DNA of 64,000 nucleotides, taken from NCBI RefSeq assembly GCF_014764715.1, contig NZ_JACXXE010000007.1:124001-188000 (forward strand), in the 5' to 3' direction. Under the pieces are notes generated by a model. It was not told where the DNA came from and searched no databases. It worked only from the letters and a program-made list of their open reading frames with translations. Of this stretch, positions 17,726 through 26,395 are shown one piece after another; the first letter of the stretch is position 1, and the number at the start of each line of letters is the position of its first letter. Made by a program: the position numbers and the translations under genes. The stretch comes from Bacillus crepusculi (GTDB lineage Bacteria > Bacillota > Bacilli > Bacillales > Bacillaceae).

Positions 17726-19024
17726 GTGTTAGCAATCTTAGGATTTCTTATGATGGTTGTATTTATGGTTTTGATTATGACGAAACGTATGTCTGTATTA
17801 ACGGCATTGGTATTAACACCAATTGCATTTGCTCTTATTGCAGGTTTTCATTTTACTGAAATTTCAGACATGATTGTAAAAGGTGTGCAGCAAGTCGCTC
17901 CGACAGCGGTCATGATCATGTTTGCGATTTTGTACTTTGGCATTATGATTGATGCGGGTTTATTTGATCCGATGGTGGCGAAAATCTTAAAAATCGTCAA
18001 GGGCGATCCGTTGAAAATTGTTGTCGGAACAGCTGTCTTGACCATGCTGGTCGCACTTGATGGTGACGGGACAACGACATACATGATTACAACAACAGCG
18101 ATGCTTCCGTTATTTACGCTGCTTGGCATCAGGCCGATTATTTTAGCAGGAATTGCCGGAGTTGGCATGGGAATTATGAATACGATCCCGTGGGGCGGTG
18201 CAACACCAAGAGCGGCAAGTGCACTTGGCGTTGATCCATCACTTTTATTTGGCCCAATGATTCCAGTCATTGGTGCAGGGGTTTTGAGCATGATTGTGGT
18301 GGCATACTTTCTTGGGAAGTCTGAAAGAAAGCGTCTTGGTGTCATTGAGCTCGAACAGCCGATTCATGCAAATGAAATGGCAGCGGCATTGCAAGATGAC
18401 ATCAAACGACCGAAACTTTGGTGGTTTAACCTAACGCTTACGTTGTTATTGGTGCTCCTTCTCGTCTCAGGAAAAGTCAGCTTAACGGTCCTATTTGTTC
18501 TTGCTTTCTGTGTGGCGATTATCGTGAACTATCCGAACTTAGAACAGCAGCGTGAGCGGATTGCGGCTCATTCAACAAACGTATTAGCGATTGCTTCTAT
18601 GATTTTCGCGGCAGGTGTTTTTACAGGCATTTTAACTGGAACGAAAATGGTCGATGAAATGGCGATCTCCATTGTGTCTGCAATTCCAGAGCAGCTTGGC
18701 GGATTTATTCCAGTCATTGTCGCATTAACAAGCGGGATATTTACCTTCTTTATGCCGAATGATGCATACTTTTACGGGGTCCTGCCAATCCTATCAGAAA
18801 CAGCGGCAGCATACGGTGTCGATAAAATTGAAATTGCTAGAGCCTCTATTATTGGCCAGCCGATTCATATGTTGAGCCCACTTGTACCATCGACTCATTT
18901 ACTTGTTGGACTTGTTGGGGTATCACTGGATCAGCATCAGAAATTTGGGATGAAATGGGCTGTACTTGCAGTTGTTGCGATGACCGTCATGGCGGTTCTT
19001 ATTGGAGCCATCTCCATCTGGTAA
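17726..19024 (+). CDS. citM: Mg2+-citrate transporter CitM
   Basis: A 432-residue CitMHS-family secondary transporter with about 11-12 membrane segments, which in B. subtilis takes up citrate complexed to Mg2+ with protons. Family markers include VALDGDGTTTYMI near residue 110, GGATPRAASALG and the C-terminal GQPIHMLSPLVPSTHLLVGL. The start is GTG at 17726: AAGGGGTGA lies 5-6 bases upstream and the protein then begins LAILGFLMM, as in the relative; an in-frame GTG at 17717 is embedded in the ribosome-binding site. It is predicted to be induced by CitST and repressed by CcpA. Confidence 0.93.
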   Translation: MLAILGFLMMVVFMVLIMTKRMSVLTALVLTPIAFALIAGFHFTEISDMIVKGVQQVAPTAVMIMFAILYFGIMIDAGLFDPMVAKILKIVKGDPLKIVVGTAVLTMLVALDGDGTTTYMITTTAMLPLFTLLGIRPIILAGIAGVGMGIMNTIPWGGATPRAASALGVDPSLLFGPMIPVIGAGVLSMIVVAYFLGKSERKRLGVIELEQPIHANEMAAALQDDIKRPKLWWFNLTLTLLLVLLLVSGKVSLTVLFVLAFCVAIIVNYPNLEQQRERIAAHSTNVLAIASMIFAAGVFTGILTGTKMVDEMAISIVSAIPEQLGGFIPVIVALTSGIFTFFMPNDAYFYGVLPILSETAAAYGVDKIEIARASIIGQPIHMLSPLVPSTHLLVGLVGVSLDQHQKFGMKWAVLAVVAMTVMAVLIGAISIW

Positions 19025-19027
19025 ATA

Positions 19028-19063
19028 AAAGAGTGTCTGCTGCCAGAGCAGGCACTCTTTTTT
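19028..19063 (+). terminator. Terminator after citM
   Basis: AAGAGTGTCTGCT pairs with AGCAGGCACTCTT, followed by TTTTT. Confidence 0.85.
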
Positions 19064-19203
19064 AGGTCATATTGCTTGGCAGCTCCATTCGTTTGCTCGA
19101 TCTAAAGACATACCTGTTCCTCCAAAAGATATATTTTTGAAAAATACTGACACTTTTGCTGTTTTTTTCTTTATAATGCAAATCAACGAAGGGAGAGGAT
19201 AGC

Positions 19204-20835
19204 ATGTCCAACCGAAAAGGCACGATTCTTTTAACTGCTGTATGTCTCATAACAGGCAGTTTGTTGATGATGACCCCAGATTCAGCTCATGCAGACACCC
19301 CTTATTATGGAAAGAATTATGAACAGCCAGCCTCAGTGAAAAAGCGATACCCTGAGCCTGACGAGACGTTTGATACCCCTGCCTTTCAGAAAAAAGGAGA
19401 CGCATTTACGACACAAGAAGAGCTTCAAGCTTTCTTACGTGACATTGTCCGCAAAAGTCCTTACGCTACGCAAAAACAGATTGGAACATCCATTGATGGT
19501 CGGTCCATTCCAGCCCTTTACTTTACAAAGGACCGTCATATTTCTCCACTTTCAAAAAAGCCAACGATCTGGCTTCAAGCACAAATACACGGAAATGAAC
19601 CGGCCTCCGGCGAATCTGCCCTTGTGATTGCGAAACGACTAGCAGGTGAAGAAGGAGAGCGTATACTCAATCATGTCAATATCATCATTGTCCCTAGGAT
19701 CAACCCTGATGGCGCATATGCCTTTGACCGCAGGCTTGCCAACGGAATGGACGGAAATCGTGATCATATGACATTAGAATCTCCAGAACTCACAGCCCTG
19801 CATCAAGAATTTAATCGTTATGCGCCAGAGGTTGTCATTGATGCACATGAATACGATGTAGGCCAAAAGCAGTTTGAAGATATCGGCTCATCAGGCGCTC
19901 TCAAATATCACGATTTGCTGATCTTATCAGGGAAGAATTTGAACATCCCTGAAAGCATTCGTCTAACGTCAAATGAATTATACGTCAACGGAGTTCGGGA
20001 AACGCTGACGAACAAAGGGTTTTCTAATGATTTATATTATACAAACACAAGAGGAAAGGATGGGAAAATTGACCTTTATGAAGGGGGAACGGATGCACGA
20101 ATTGGGCGAAATGCTCTTGCACTCTCGCCAGCTCTGTCATTTCTTGTAGAAAGCAGAGGGATTGGAATTGGAAGAGAGGACTTTACCCGCCGCGTCGCTG
20201 CCCAAGTCACTACTCATGAAAAAATCATTGAGACAACGGTGAAGCATGCGAAGCAGGTGAAGCAGCAAATGGTGACGGAGCGGCTGAAGCTGGTGAAAAA
20301 AGGTCTTCAACCAAACGATGACGATCAAGTGGTCATTCAAGATGATTTCAAGGCGCCTGTAAATGATTCACTGGAAATGGTTGATATTGAAAAAGGACAG
20401 ACCATCAATGTCCCTGTGCGCTTTCACAGTGCGAGCGATGCGGTTCCTGTATTGACGAGAGAGCGTCCGACAGCTTATCTCATTCTTCCAGGGCATGAAG
20501 GGGTAGAGAGGAAACTTAGAACATTAGGGTTAAAAAGTGTTACATTGCCTGTTGGCGTGAAAGTGCCGGTACAAGCCTATCAGGTGACACAGCGAGAGGA
20601 AAAGAGCAAAACAGACATTCAGCTTGAAACAAGACTTGTTGAAAAGAAACGTCAGCTGCCAAAAGGAACGAAGGTATATGTCACGGCGCAACCACAAACC
20701 AATCTGCTGTCACTTGCCCTTGAACCAGAATCAAAAGACAGCTATATGTCATCAGGGTTTATTGCTTCGAAAGTAGGCGATGAGCTGCCAGTATACCGTT
20801 TCCTGCTTCATCAGAAGACGTTAGGGATTAAATAA
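19204..20835 (+). CDS. Secreted M14-family zinc carboxypeptidase
   Basis: A 543-residue secreted protein. Residues 1-31 form a signal peptide ending AHA-D. The M14 metallopeptidase domain covers about 70-330: the HxxE zinc ligands in QIHGNEPASGES, the substrate-binding PRINPDGAYAFDRR and MDGNRDH, the third zinc ligand in VIDAHEYDVG, and a probable catalytic Glu in FLVESRGIG. The C-terminal 200 residues look like beta-rich accessory domains. It probably trims peptides outside the cell. It has no counterpart in the equivalent B. subtilis interval, so it is an accessory gene. GGGAGAGG precedes the ATG; the gene ends near a strong terminator shared with padC. Confidence 0.85.
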   Translation: MSNRKGTILLTAVCLITGSLLMMTPDSAHADTPYYGKNYEQPASVKKRYPEPDETFDTPAFQKKGDAFTTQEELQAFLRDIVRKSPYATQKQIGTSIDGRSIPALYFTKDRHISPLSKKPTIWLQAQIHGNEPASGESALVIAKRLAGEEGERILNHVNIIIVPRINPDGAYAFDRRLANGMDGNRDHMTLESPELTALHQEFNRYAPEVVIDAHEYDVGQKQFEDIGSSGALKYHDLLILSGKNLNIPESIRLTSNELYVNGVRETLTNKGFSNDLYYTNTRGKDGKIDLYEGGTDARIGRNALALSPALSFLVESRGIGIGREDFTRRVAAQVTTHEKIIETTVKHAKQVKQQMVTERLKLVKKGLQPNDDDQVVIQDDFKAPVNDSLEMVDIEKGQTINVPVRFHSASDAVPVLTRERPTAYLILPGHEGVERKLRTLGLKSVTLPVGVKVPVQAYQVTQREEKSKTDIQLETRLVEKKRQLPKGTKVYVTAQPQTNLLSLALEPESKDSYMSSGFIASKVGDELPVYRFLLHQKTLGIK

Positions 20836-20877
20836 AAAAGGGCTAAAATGATTTTAGCGCTCTGTCAACAATCTAGA

Positions 20878-20905
20878 AGCGGCACAAGGCGTGCCGCTTT
20901 TTTTA
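20878..20905. terminator. Terminator between carboxypeptidase and padC
   Basis: AAGCGGCAC pairs with GTGCCGCTT around a 5-base loop; a T-run follows on the + strand. It lies in the convergent gap and overlaps the last padC codon; the - strand T-run is poor. Confidence 0.7.
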
Positions 20906-21388
20906 TTTTCGTCCAGCTCTTATCTCGTCTGTCATGCCTTCATACGGTGCTTCTGCGATAATGGTTTCGTCATTTACACCTGCATGGTTGATGTACGTAA
21001 TGTCTGCGAATTCTGGCACAACATATTTCGGATAGGTTTCATATTTTTCGCGAGATTCTTTCATGAGATCGATGTAGTCGTTTTGATAGCAAACGGTGAT
21101 ATCTGGACGTTCATGCACCCATTTTGGGAAGAAGATGACGCCATGCATGCGTTTTTCCTCAGGCATAAAGTTCAGAGAAACGTCTGTCCCTGTTGGTTCT
21201 GTCCAAGAGACTTTGTAGACGCCTTTTGTCAGCTTTACAATATTCACTTCTTGATCACGGACCCATCGGCCTCCGACCATTCCGCTATGAATGCGGTAAT
21301 CAATGGTATGATCATTTTTAATGTAAATCTCATATTCCCAGCCATTTTCATACGTATAAATCATATGAAGTCCAACGAATTGATCCAT
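20903..21388 (-). CDS. padC: Phenolic acid decarboxylase PadC
   Basis: A 161-residue phenolic acid decarboxylase that turns ferulic, p-coumaric and caffeic acid into 4-vinyl derivatives without cofactor, a detoxification of plant cell-wall phenolics. The sequence is nearly the B. subtilis protein: [45 protein letters not shown]. The start at 21388 (MDQFVGLHM) was chosen because AAGGAA lies 8 bases upstream and the length is then exactly that of the family; the longer in-frame ATG at 21406 has no ribosome-binding site. It is divergent from padR, with a PadR operator in between. Confidence 0.97.
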   Translation of the reverse strand: MDQFVGLHMIYTYENGWEYEIYIKNDHTIDYRIHSGMVGGRWVRDQEVNIVKLTKGVYKVSWTEPTGTDVSLNFMPEEKRMHGVIFFPKWVHERPDITVCYQNDYIDLMKESREKYETYPKYVVPEFADITYINHAGVNDETIIAEAPYEGMTDEIRAGRK

Positions 21389-21423
21389 GTTTATTCCTTC
21401 TTTCATTAGAATGATGTTATTTC

Positions 21424-21447
21424 AAACATGTCATGATTTACATGTTT
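21424..21447. promoter_or_regulatory. PadR operator
   Basis: A perfect inverted repeat AAACATGT-N8-ACATGTTT contains the known PadR core ATGT-N8-ACAT. It lies in the padC-padR divergent gap, so PadR bound here blocks padC until phenolic acids release it. Confidence 0.93.
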
Positions 21448-21500
21448 ATTTTAAAGTCTATGGTATACTATTGTCAAAGAATATGCGTTGGAGGCACATC

Positions 21501-22058
21501 ATGAGAGTACTGAAATATGTCATTCTTGGCTTACTCGATCAGCGTGAGCTGACAGGATACGATATCACAAAACACTTTAAGGATTCCCTTGGACAGTTTT
21601 GGAGTGCCAAGCACAGCCAAATCTATCCCGAGCTGAAGCGTCTAACTGAAGAAGGGTTTATTGAATTTGATATTCACATACAAGGAAAGAAGCTGGAGAA
21701 GAAGGTCTATCAAATCACAGCGGCAGGCAAAGTGGAGCTTCATCAGTGGCTAAGGACAAAGGACCCTATTCCAGAAACGACAAAGGATGAATTTATGCTC
21801 AAAACATTTTTCATCTCTTCTATGGACAAAAAAGAAGCGGCGGACCTGTTTACACATCAACTGCTAGAGCGCACGAAAAAAGTAGATATGCTTGAACAAA
21901 AGCTGCACGCTTTAACGGAGGAAGACCCTTCCGCCGAATCGCTGCATTCAGCACAATTTGGGCATTATTTAGTGCTGACAAGAGCCATTGAAAGAGAAAA
22001 AGGGTATGTTCATTGGCTTCGAAAGACCCTTGAATTGATTGATTCATCCATTGTCTAA
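21501..22058 (+). CDS. padR: Phenolic-acid-responsive repressor PadR
   Basis: A 185-residue PadR-family regulator: a winged helix-turn-helix (MRVLKYVILGLLDQ, LTGYDITKHF, QIYPELKRLTEEGFIE) and a C-terminal coiled-coil dimer region (YLVLTRAIEREK). It closely follows B. subtilis PadR (182 residues), which represses padC in the absence of phenolic acids. The ATG at 21501 has TTGGAGG 7 bases upstream; the longer frame from 21387 would run through its own operator. An extended -10 (TGGTATACT) lies at 21461-21469. Confidence 0.95.
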   Translation: MRVLKYVILGLLDQRELTGYDITKHFKDSLGQFWSAKHSQIYPELKRLTEEGFIEFDIHIQGKKLEKKVYQITAAGKVELHQWLRTKDPIPETTKDEFMLKTFFISSMDKKEAADLFTHQLLERTKKVDMLEQKLHALTEEDPSAESLHSAQFGHYLVLTRAIEREKGYVHWLRKTLELIDSSIV

Positions 22059-22162
22059 GGACAATGGTCGGATGATATGATAAAAAATGGCTTGAAACAA
22101 GTGAATTTATTAATAGAAACCGCTACAATGGATATATTCGTATTAAAGTGAGGCGAGTATGT

Positions 22163-23269
22163 TTGAGTAACCAAGAAGCGTTGTGGAATGAAGCAGAAGC
22201 TTTTGTTTCTTTATGCTATGAAGAATTAAACAAATCAAATGAAGAGAAAGCAGCACGTCTGCATGAAATAAAAAAAGAAATAGAGTCTGAAGGTATATAC
22301 ACCCATACACCTGAAGAACTAGCTCACGGGGCGAAAATGGCTTGGCGCAACAGTAACCGCTGCATTGGCCGTTTATTTTGGTCAACCCTGCATGTTCACG
22401 ACTGCCGGCATGTGAAGACAGAGGATGAGGTGAAAGAGGCGCTCTTTCATCATATTAAGTATGCGACAAATGGCGGGAAAATCAAACCGTCCATCACGAT
22501 CTTTCCCCCAGAGCAAGAGGGACGGAAGGATGTCGTCATTTATAATCATCAGCTTGTTCGTTATGCAGGCTATGAAACGGAATATGGCATCATCGGCGAC
22601 GAGGCATCCCTTGAATTAACAAAGTTGTGTGAAGCCTATGGCTGGAAAGGGGAGGGGACGCATTTTGATCTTCTGCCGCTTATGTTTCAGCTAAAAGGTC
22701 AGCCGCCTGTTCTATACGATCTTCCGAAAGAGATCGTCCAAGAAGTCGAGATTACCCATCCTGAATATGAAGCCTTTCGTGATTTAGGGCTGAAATGGTA
22801 CGCTGTTCCGATTATTGCGGATATGAAATTAGAGATTGGCGGTATTCATTACAATGCTGCACCATTTAACGGCTGGTATATGGGCACAGAGATTGGCGCA
22901 CGTAACTTAGCGGATGAAAACCGCTACAATATGTTAAGAAAAGTCGCTTCTATTTTAGGACTGGACACGACAAAAAATGCGTCACTTTGGAAGGACAAAG
23001 CCATTGTCGAATTGAATGTGGCAGTTCTCCATTCTTACCGCGAAGCAGGGGTGACCATCGTCGATCACCACACAGCAGCACATCAATTCAAGCAGTTTGA
23101 AAAGCAGGAAGAAAAGGCTAACCGCAAGCTGACTGGAGACTGGACATGGCTGATTCCGCCCGTATCACCAGCTGCCACTCACATTTTCCACAAGCATTAC
23201 GACAATACCATTATGAAACCGAACTATTTTTATCAGGAAAAGCCCTATCATAGGACAGAAAAAGCCTAG
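22163..23269 (+). CDS. nos: Bacterial nitric oxide synthase oxygenase
   Basis: A 368-residue oxygenase-only NOS that oxidises L-arginine to citrulline and NO, using a non-dedicated flavodoxin reductase; NO protects Bacillus against oxidants and some antibiotics. The heme-thiolate Cys67 is in [10 protein letters not shown]. The arginine-binding Glu lies in [11 protein letters not shown], and the pterin/dimer region in [13 protein letters not shown] chose the TTG at 22163: GAGG is 9 bases upstream and the N-terminus ([14 protein letters not shown]) then aligns end to end with the B. subtilis enzyme. Upstream GTG and an out-of-frame ATG at 22160 are less likely. It stands left of acyP and yflK as in B. 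subtilis. Confidence 0.96.
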   Translation: MSNQEALWNEAEAFVSLCYEELNKSNEEKAARLHEIKKEIESEGIYTHTPEELAHGAKMAWRNSNRCIGRLFWSTLHVHDCRHVKTEDEVKEALFHHIKYATNGGKIKPSITIFPPEQEGRKDVVIYNHQLVRYAGYETEYGIIGDEASLELTKLCEAYGWKGEGTHFDLLPLMFQLKGQPPVLYDLPKEIVQEVEITHPEYEAFRDLGLKWYAVPIIADMKLEIGGIHYNAAPFNGWYMGTEIGARNLADENRYNMLRKVASILGLDTTKNASLWKDKAIVELNVAVLHSYREAGVTIVDHHTAAHQFKQFEKQEEKANRKLTGDWTWLIPPVSPAATHIFHKHYDNTIMKPNYFYQEKPYHRTEKA

Positions 23270-23293
23270 CGAAATGAAAAGCTAGGCTTTTTT
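23260..23293 (+). terminator. Terminator overlapping the end of nos
   Basis: AAAGCCTAGC pairs with GCTAGGCTTT, followed by TTTT; the stem includes the nos stop codon. Confidence 0.85.
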
Positions 23294-23375
23294 GTATAAA
23301 ATGAATCATTTGAATGATGTTTAATATGGTAATTTATGGTTTAATGGCGATGAAATCAAAAAGGGAGGGTTATAA

Positions 23376-23804
23376 ATGAAAAAAATCACATGGCTAATAC
23401 TCGCGGTTTTATTAAGTATCATCGGAGGTTTATCGCTAGGTGCTGAAAAAGTAAAAGCAACTGATAGGAAAGCGATGGTACAAAACGTAGTCGATTTGAA
23501 AGTCTCAACGGATCGTTCAAGTTATTCTTCTCTTCATCCTCAAATTCACGTTAAAATGACAGCGGCAACAAATGAAACACTCTATTATACAGCGAGTATT
23601 CGTAAGCTTACGTTCCCAGTAACTTCTGTCTACTCACACCAAGGGTCTATTTCTGGACAAGCAGCTTTCACAGCACCAACTCATTTGTTCCTTCCTAGCA
23701 GTGGTTCAGCAAATTATGATGTTCATGTGAGCCTCTACAAAGATGCTTCACGTACGACGCTGATCGGATACTATGTGGCTAACTCTTTTACTGTTGTGAA
23801 GTAA
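23376..23804 (+). CDS. Small secreted protein of unknown function
   Basis: A 142-residue protein with a signal peptide (MKKITW plus a hydrophobic run, probable cleavage around VKA-T at residue 29). The mature part of about 110 residues is rich in Ser, Thr and beta-strand patterns with no Cys, like a small extracellular beta-sandwich. I do not recognise a family. AGGGAGGGTTATAA precedes the ATG. It lies convergent to acyP in a spot that is empty in B. subtilis. Confidence 0.75.
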   Translation: MKKITWLILAVLLSIIGGLSLGAEKVKATDRKAMVQNVVDLKVSTDRSSYSSLHPQIHVKMTAATNETLYYTASIRKLTFPVTSVYSHQGSISGQAAFTAPTHLFLPSSGSANYDVHVSLYKDASRTTLIGYYVANSFTVVK

Positions 23805-23823
23805 AAAGACACACCGACATCAA

Positions 23824-24096
23824 CTAACCTCTTATTCGAAAATCTTTATAATGACCTAACCCGGTGAGCGGCTCCATCTGCATATCTGTTACCTTTGAAA
23901 AAGGGCTTCCTTTCTGGACTCTGTCTAAGAAGTCAAGCACTGCCTGCTGCTCACCTTCTACCTTTAACTCGACATGACCTTCATCCGTGTTGCGCACCCA
24001 ACCTTTCATCCCTCGATTGATGGCTTCTCCCTGAACAAAATAGCGAAATCCGACTCCCTGCACCCGTCCTTTGACAATGGCATGATAGTGTATCAA
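23824..24096 (-). CDS. acyP: Acylphosphatase
   Basis: A 90-residue acylphosphatase, which hydrolyses carboxyl-phosphate bonds such as those in acetyl phosphate or 1,3-bisphosphoglycerate. The signature VKGRVQGVGFRYFV carries the catalytic Arg, and the catalytic Asn is in GWVRNTDEGHVE. I set the start at TTG 24096: GGAG lies 8 bases upstream, and the protein then matches B. subtilis YflL/AcyP end to end. The ATG at 24102 overlaps the ribosome-binding site. Confidence 0.92.
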   Translation of the reverse strand: MIHYHAIVKGRVQGVGFRYFVQGEAINRGMKGWVRNTDEGHVELKVEGEQQAVLDFLDRVQKGSPFSKVTDMQMEPLTGLGHYKDFRIRG

Positions 24097-24214
24097 TGTC
24101 ATCTCTCCTTTTTTCTCATCGTACCATAGCCTGCATCTGACCTTCATGCATCGACTATGATTTGGCTGTCAAACGATGTAAAATAAAACAATCAGACAAC
24201 CAAAGGAGATGGCC

Positions 24215-24868
24215 ATGGTGGGACCAAAAAGGTATGACTTAGAGGGAATTCAAGTAGGACAACCTATTACCACTAATGTAAATGGAAAGGAAATCAAAAC
24301 AGCCATCAATAAAAGGCGTATTCATGAGCCTGTGTATTTGAGCAAGCTCAATTTTGAGGGAGATGGCCAGGGGGATTTGGTTCATCACGGAGGCTATGAT
24401 AAAGCCGTCTGCGTTTTTCCATATGATCATTATGCTTACTTTGAGCAATTTTTAGGTGTTTCGCTTCAGGAGGCGGCCTTCGGAGAGAATTTGACAGTAC
24501 ATGAGCTTGTAGAGACAAAGGTGTGCATTGGCGATGTGTTTCAGCTTGGAGAAGCGCTTGTTGAGGTTAGTCAGCCAAGACAGCCTTGTGTGAAGCTATC
24601 TCTTAAGCACGGCAACACAAGGCTTGTGAAAGAGGTGCAGCACACAGGGTATACAGGCTTTTATTTACGTGTGTTAAAAGAAGGAAGGGTGTCGCCTGAT
24701 GCATCTCTTATATTAGTAGAGAAAGCGCCCCATCAGATAACGGTCCATGAAGTGAACGAAGTCAAATATCGTCAAACAAGTCCAGAGAGACTGCAAGCTG
24801 TTCTTGAAGTAGATGCCTTAGCAGATGTGGTGAGGAAGTCTTTACAAAAACGAATTCAACGCATTTAA
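24215..24868 (+). CDS. yflK: MOSC-domain protein YflK
   Basis: A 217-residue MOSC-domain protein with the YiiM/YflK C-terminal extension. MOSC proteins transfer sulfur or handle molybdenum cofactor; the conserved Cys is in SQPRQPCVKLS near residue 130, and HHGGYDKAVCVFPYDHY is the other family block. The role of YflK is not established. I chose ATG 24215, 6 bases after AAGGAG; the ATG at 24209 touches the ribosome-binding site. It is divergent from acyP. Confidence 0.88.
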   Translation: MVGPKRYDLEGIQVGQPITTNVNGKEIKTAINKRRIHEPVYLSKLNFEGDGQGDLVHHGGYDKAVCVFPYDHYAYFEQFLGVSLQEAAFGENLTVHELVETKVCIGDVFQLGEALVEVSQPRQPCVKLSLKHGNTRLVKEVQHTGYTGFYLRVLKEGRVSPDASLILVEKAPHQITVHEVNEVKYRQTSPERLQAVLEVDALADVVRKSLQKRIQRI

Positions 24869-24904
24869 AAAAGCCGTACATCAGCACAAGATGTACGGCT
24901 TTTA
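24868..24904. terminator. Bidirectional terminator between yflK and yflJ
   Basis: AAAGCCGTACATC pairs with GATGTACGGCTTT; T-runs on both strands serve the convergent genes. Confidence 0.85.
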
Positions 24905-24909
24905 AGCGC

Positions 24910-25047
24910 TTATGAGCTTGGTTTCTTTTGCTCTAGAAGATTTGCAAGGAAATATGTTTTTAAGCTTTGAAGCTTTCTTCCCTCATGCTTGGTCACACCA
25001 AGCTTCTTTAATTCTTCGACATACCAGCCTTTGCTACCATAATGCAT
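24910..25047 (-). CDS. yflJ: Small protein YflJ
   Basis: A 45-residue basic protein that starts MHYGSKGWYVEELKKLG and ends QKKPSS. It matches B. subtilis YflJ in length, sequence style and position between yflK and yflI. AAAGGAG lies 9 bases before the ATG. No domain or function is known; the first half forms a short aromatic turn plus helix. Confidence 0.8.
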   Translation of the reverse strand: MHYGSKGWYVEELKKLGVTKHEGRKLQSLKTYFLANLLEQKKPSS

Positions 25048-25181
25048 GATAGAAAACTCCTTTCAATTGGAACTGCCTGCATTGTAACATCTCAAAAAAA
25101 GAGGTGAAAAGTGTGCAGGTGTTAAGAAATGAAAACTAATTCTATCTGCCTATGATCTATGTATATGCTGGAAATGATCAT

Positions 25182-25343
25182 TTATGAATTTGGCGGGTTG
25201 AGGGTGACAATGATCATGCCAATCGTCATAATCATGATGACAACACCAAGATACGTCATCATGGATTGTTTTTTCTTAATACCTATAACCGTTAAGATAA
25301 TACTTTCAATGAAAAAGATAACACCGATGATGATGAACCACAT
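25182..25343 (-). CDS. yflI: Small membrane protein YflI
   Basis: A 53-residue protein with two hydrophobic helices (residues 2-21 and 33-47) joined by a KKK turn, so both ends probably face outside. AAAGGGG lies about 9 bases before the ATG. Its place between yflJ and the methionine aminopeptidase gene yflG fits B. subtilis yflI (51 residues). Function unknown. Confidence 0.75.
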   Translation of the reverse strand: MWFIIIGVIFFIESIILTVIGIKKKQSMMTYLGVVIMIMTIGMIIVTLNPPNS

Positions 25344-25418
25344 ATCAAATAAGACCCCTTTCGCATATCTTTGCCTATTTTACCACAGGCATTTTTGTTT
25401 AGTCGTGACAGATTTACG

Positions 25419-25449
25419 AAAAAATCCCCTCCAATGAAAGGAGGGGATC
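25419..25449 (-). terminator. Terminator after yflG
   Basis: On the - strand ATCCCCTCC pairs with GGAGGGGAT and is followed by TTTTT. Confidence 0.85.
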
Positions 25450-25456
25450 AATGAAC

Positions 25457-26206
25457 TTACAGCTTTGTTAAAATAATCGGTTCGTCTTTTGTGATCACAA
25501 TGGTATGTTCAATCTGTGCGACTAGGCTTTTATCTGGTGTTTTAAATGTCCAGCCATCATCAGCCTGGTAAATGGATTCAGCATTTGTTGATATAAAAGG
25601 TTCAAAGGCAATGACTGTGCCATTTTTAAACAAAGCATTATCGAATGGATCATAATAGTTCAAAATATGGTTAGGTGCTTCGTGCAGACTTTTCCCAATG
25701 CCGTGTCCTGTCAGGTTTTTAATCACAGTAAAACCTTGCTCTTTGGCAGTATTGTAGACCGCACGGCCAATTTGATTTTGTCTTTTACCAGCTTTGGCAT
25801 GCTTTAACCCTTCAAGGAAAGCATCCTCGGCACATTGGCATAATGCTTCAAGTCGAGCATCACCAGTACCTAATACGAATGAAATTCCAGTATCGGAATA
25901 ATATCCGCCAAGCTCTGCTGAGATATCAATATTAATGAGGTCGCCCTCTTGTAAAATGTTTTTTTCACTTGGAATACCATGTGCGACTTCATCGTTCACA
26001 CTGATACAAGTGGTACCAGGGAAGTCATATTCCTTTTCAGGCGCTGAATTGGCTCCGTGCTCTTCTAATATTTTTTTCCCAATCAAATCTAATTCCTTTG
26101 TAGACATGCCTGGTTTCGCTTGGTTTTTCATTTCTTCTCTTGCCAAAGCGACAATTCGGCCGACTTTTTTTAAGGCTTCTAACTCATGATCATGTTTGAC
26201 AATCAC
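25457..26206 (-). CDS. yflG: Methionine aminopeptidase YflG (type I)
   Basis: A 249-residue type I methionine aminopeptidase that removes the initiator Met from new proteins. The five metal ligands are visible: the Asp pair in INIDISAELGGYYSDTG, His in NLTGHGIGKSLHE, Glu in IAFEPF and Glu in AQIEHTI. The substrate His is in DEVAHGIP. It is the second, dispensable Bacillus enzyme, the YflG (MapB) type, by length and position before nagP; it lacks an N-terminal zinc finger. Confidence 0.93.
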   Translation of the reverse strand: MIVKHDHELEALKKVGRIVALAREEMKNQAKPGMSTKELDLIGKKILEEHGANSAPEKEYDFPGTTCISVNDEVAHGIPSEKNILQEGDLINIDISAELGGYYSDTGISFVLGTGDARLEALCQCAEDAFLEGLKHAKAGKRQNQIGRAVYNTAKEQGFTVIKNLTGHGIGKSLHEAPNHILNYYDPFDNALFKNGTVIAFEPFISTNAESIYQADDGWTFKTPDKSLVAQIEHTIVITKDEPIILTKL

Positions 26207-26303
26207 TGTTCATTCCCGCTTTCTATAACTTCATTCTATTCAATAGCTTACCACATTTTACGTGAAAAGAGTAAAGGCGGAATTCCGAATCGATGTGGAC
26301 AAA

Positions 26304-26333
26304 TTGGTATAGATAACTAGATGTGCATATGAT
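26304..26333 (+). promoter_or_regulatory. nagP promoter with NagR (dre-type) operator
   Basis: TGGTATAGATAACTA at 26305-26319 resembles the NagR/YvoA operator (TGGTATAGAYCACTA type). It overlaps the -35 of a weak promoter TTGGTA-N18-TATGAT. This would keep nagP off without amino sugars. In B. subtilis NagR controls nagP and nagAB. Confidence 0.6.
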
Positions 26334-26395
26334 ATATTTTTTATGAACATCATGAGAAATTTGGTCATGATGATGACAAAGGGGGGAGAAAAGAG

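Noticed and set aside
20891-21409. Open frame of 172 codons on the + strand
   Set aside because: It is antisense to padC, whose sequence is unmistakable and preceded by its own ribosome-binding site and operator.
25159-25437. Open frame of 92 codons on the + strand
   Set aside because: It lies opposite yflI, which has a proper ribosome-binding site and membrane-protein pattern; the + frame has no ribosome-binding site.
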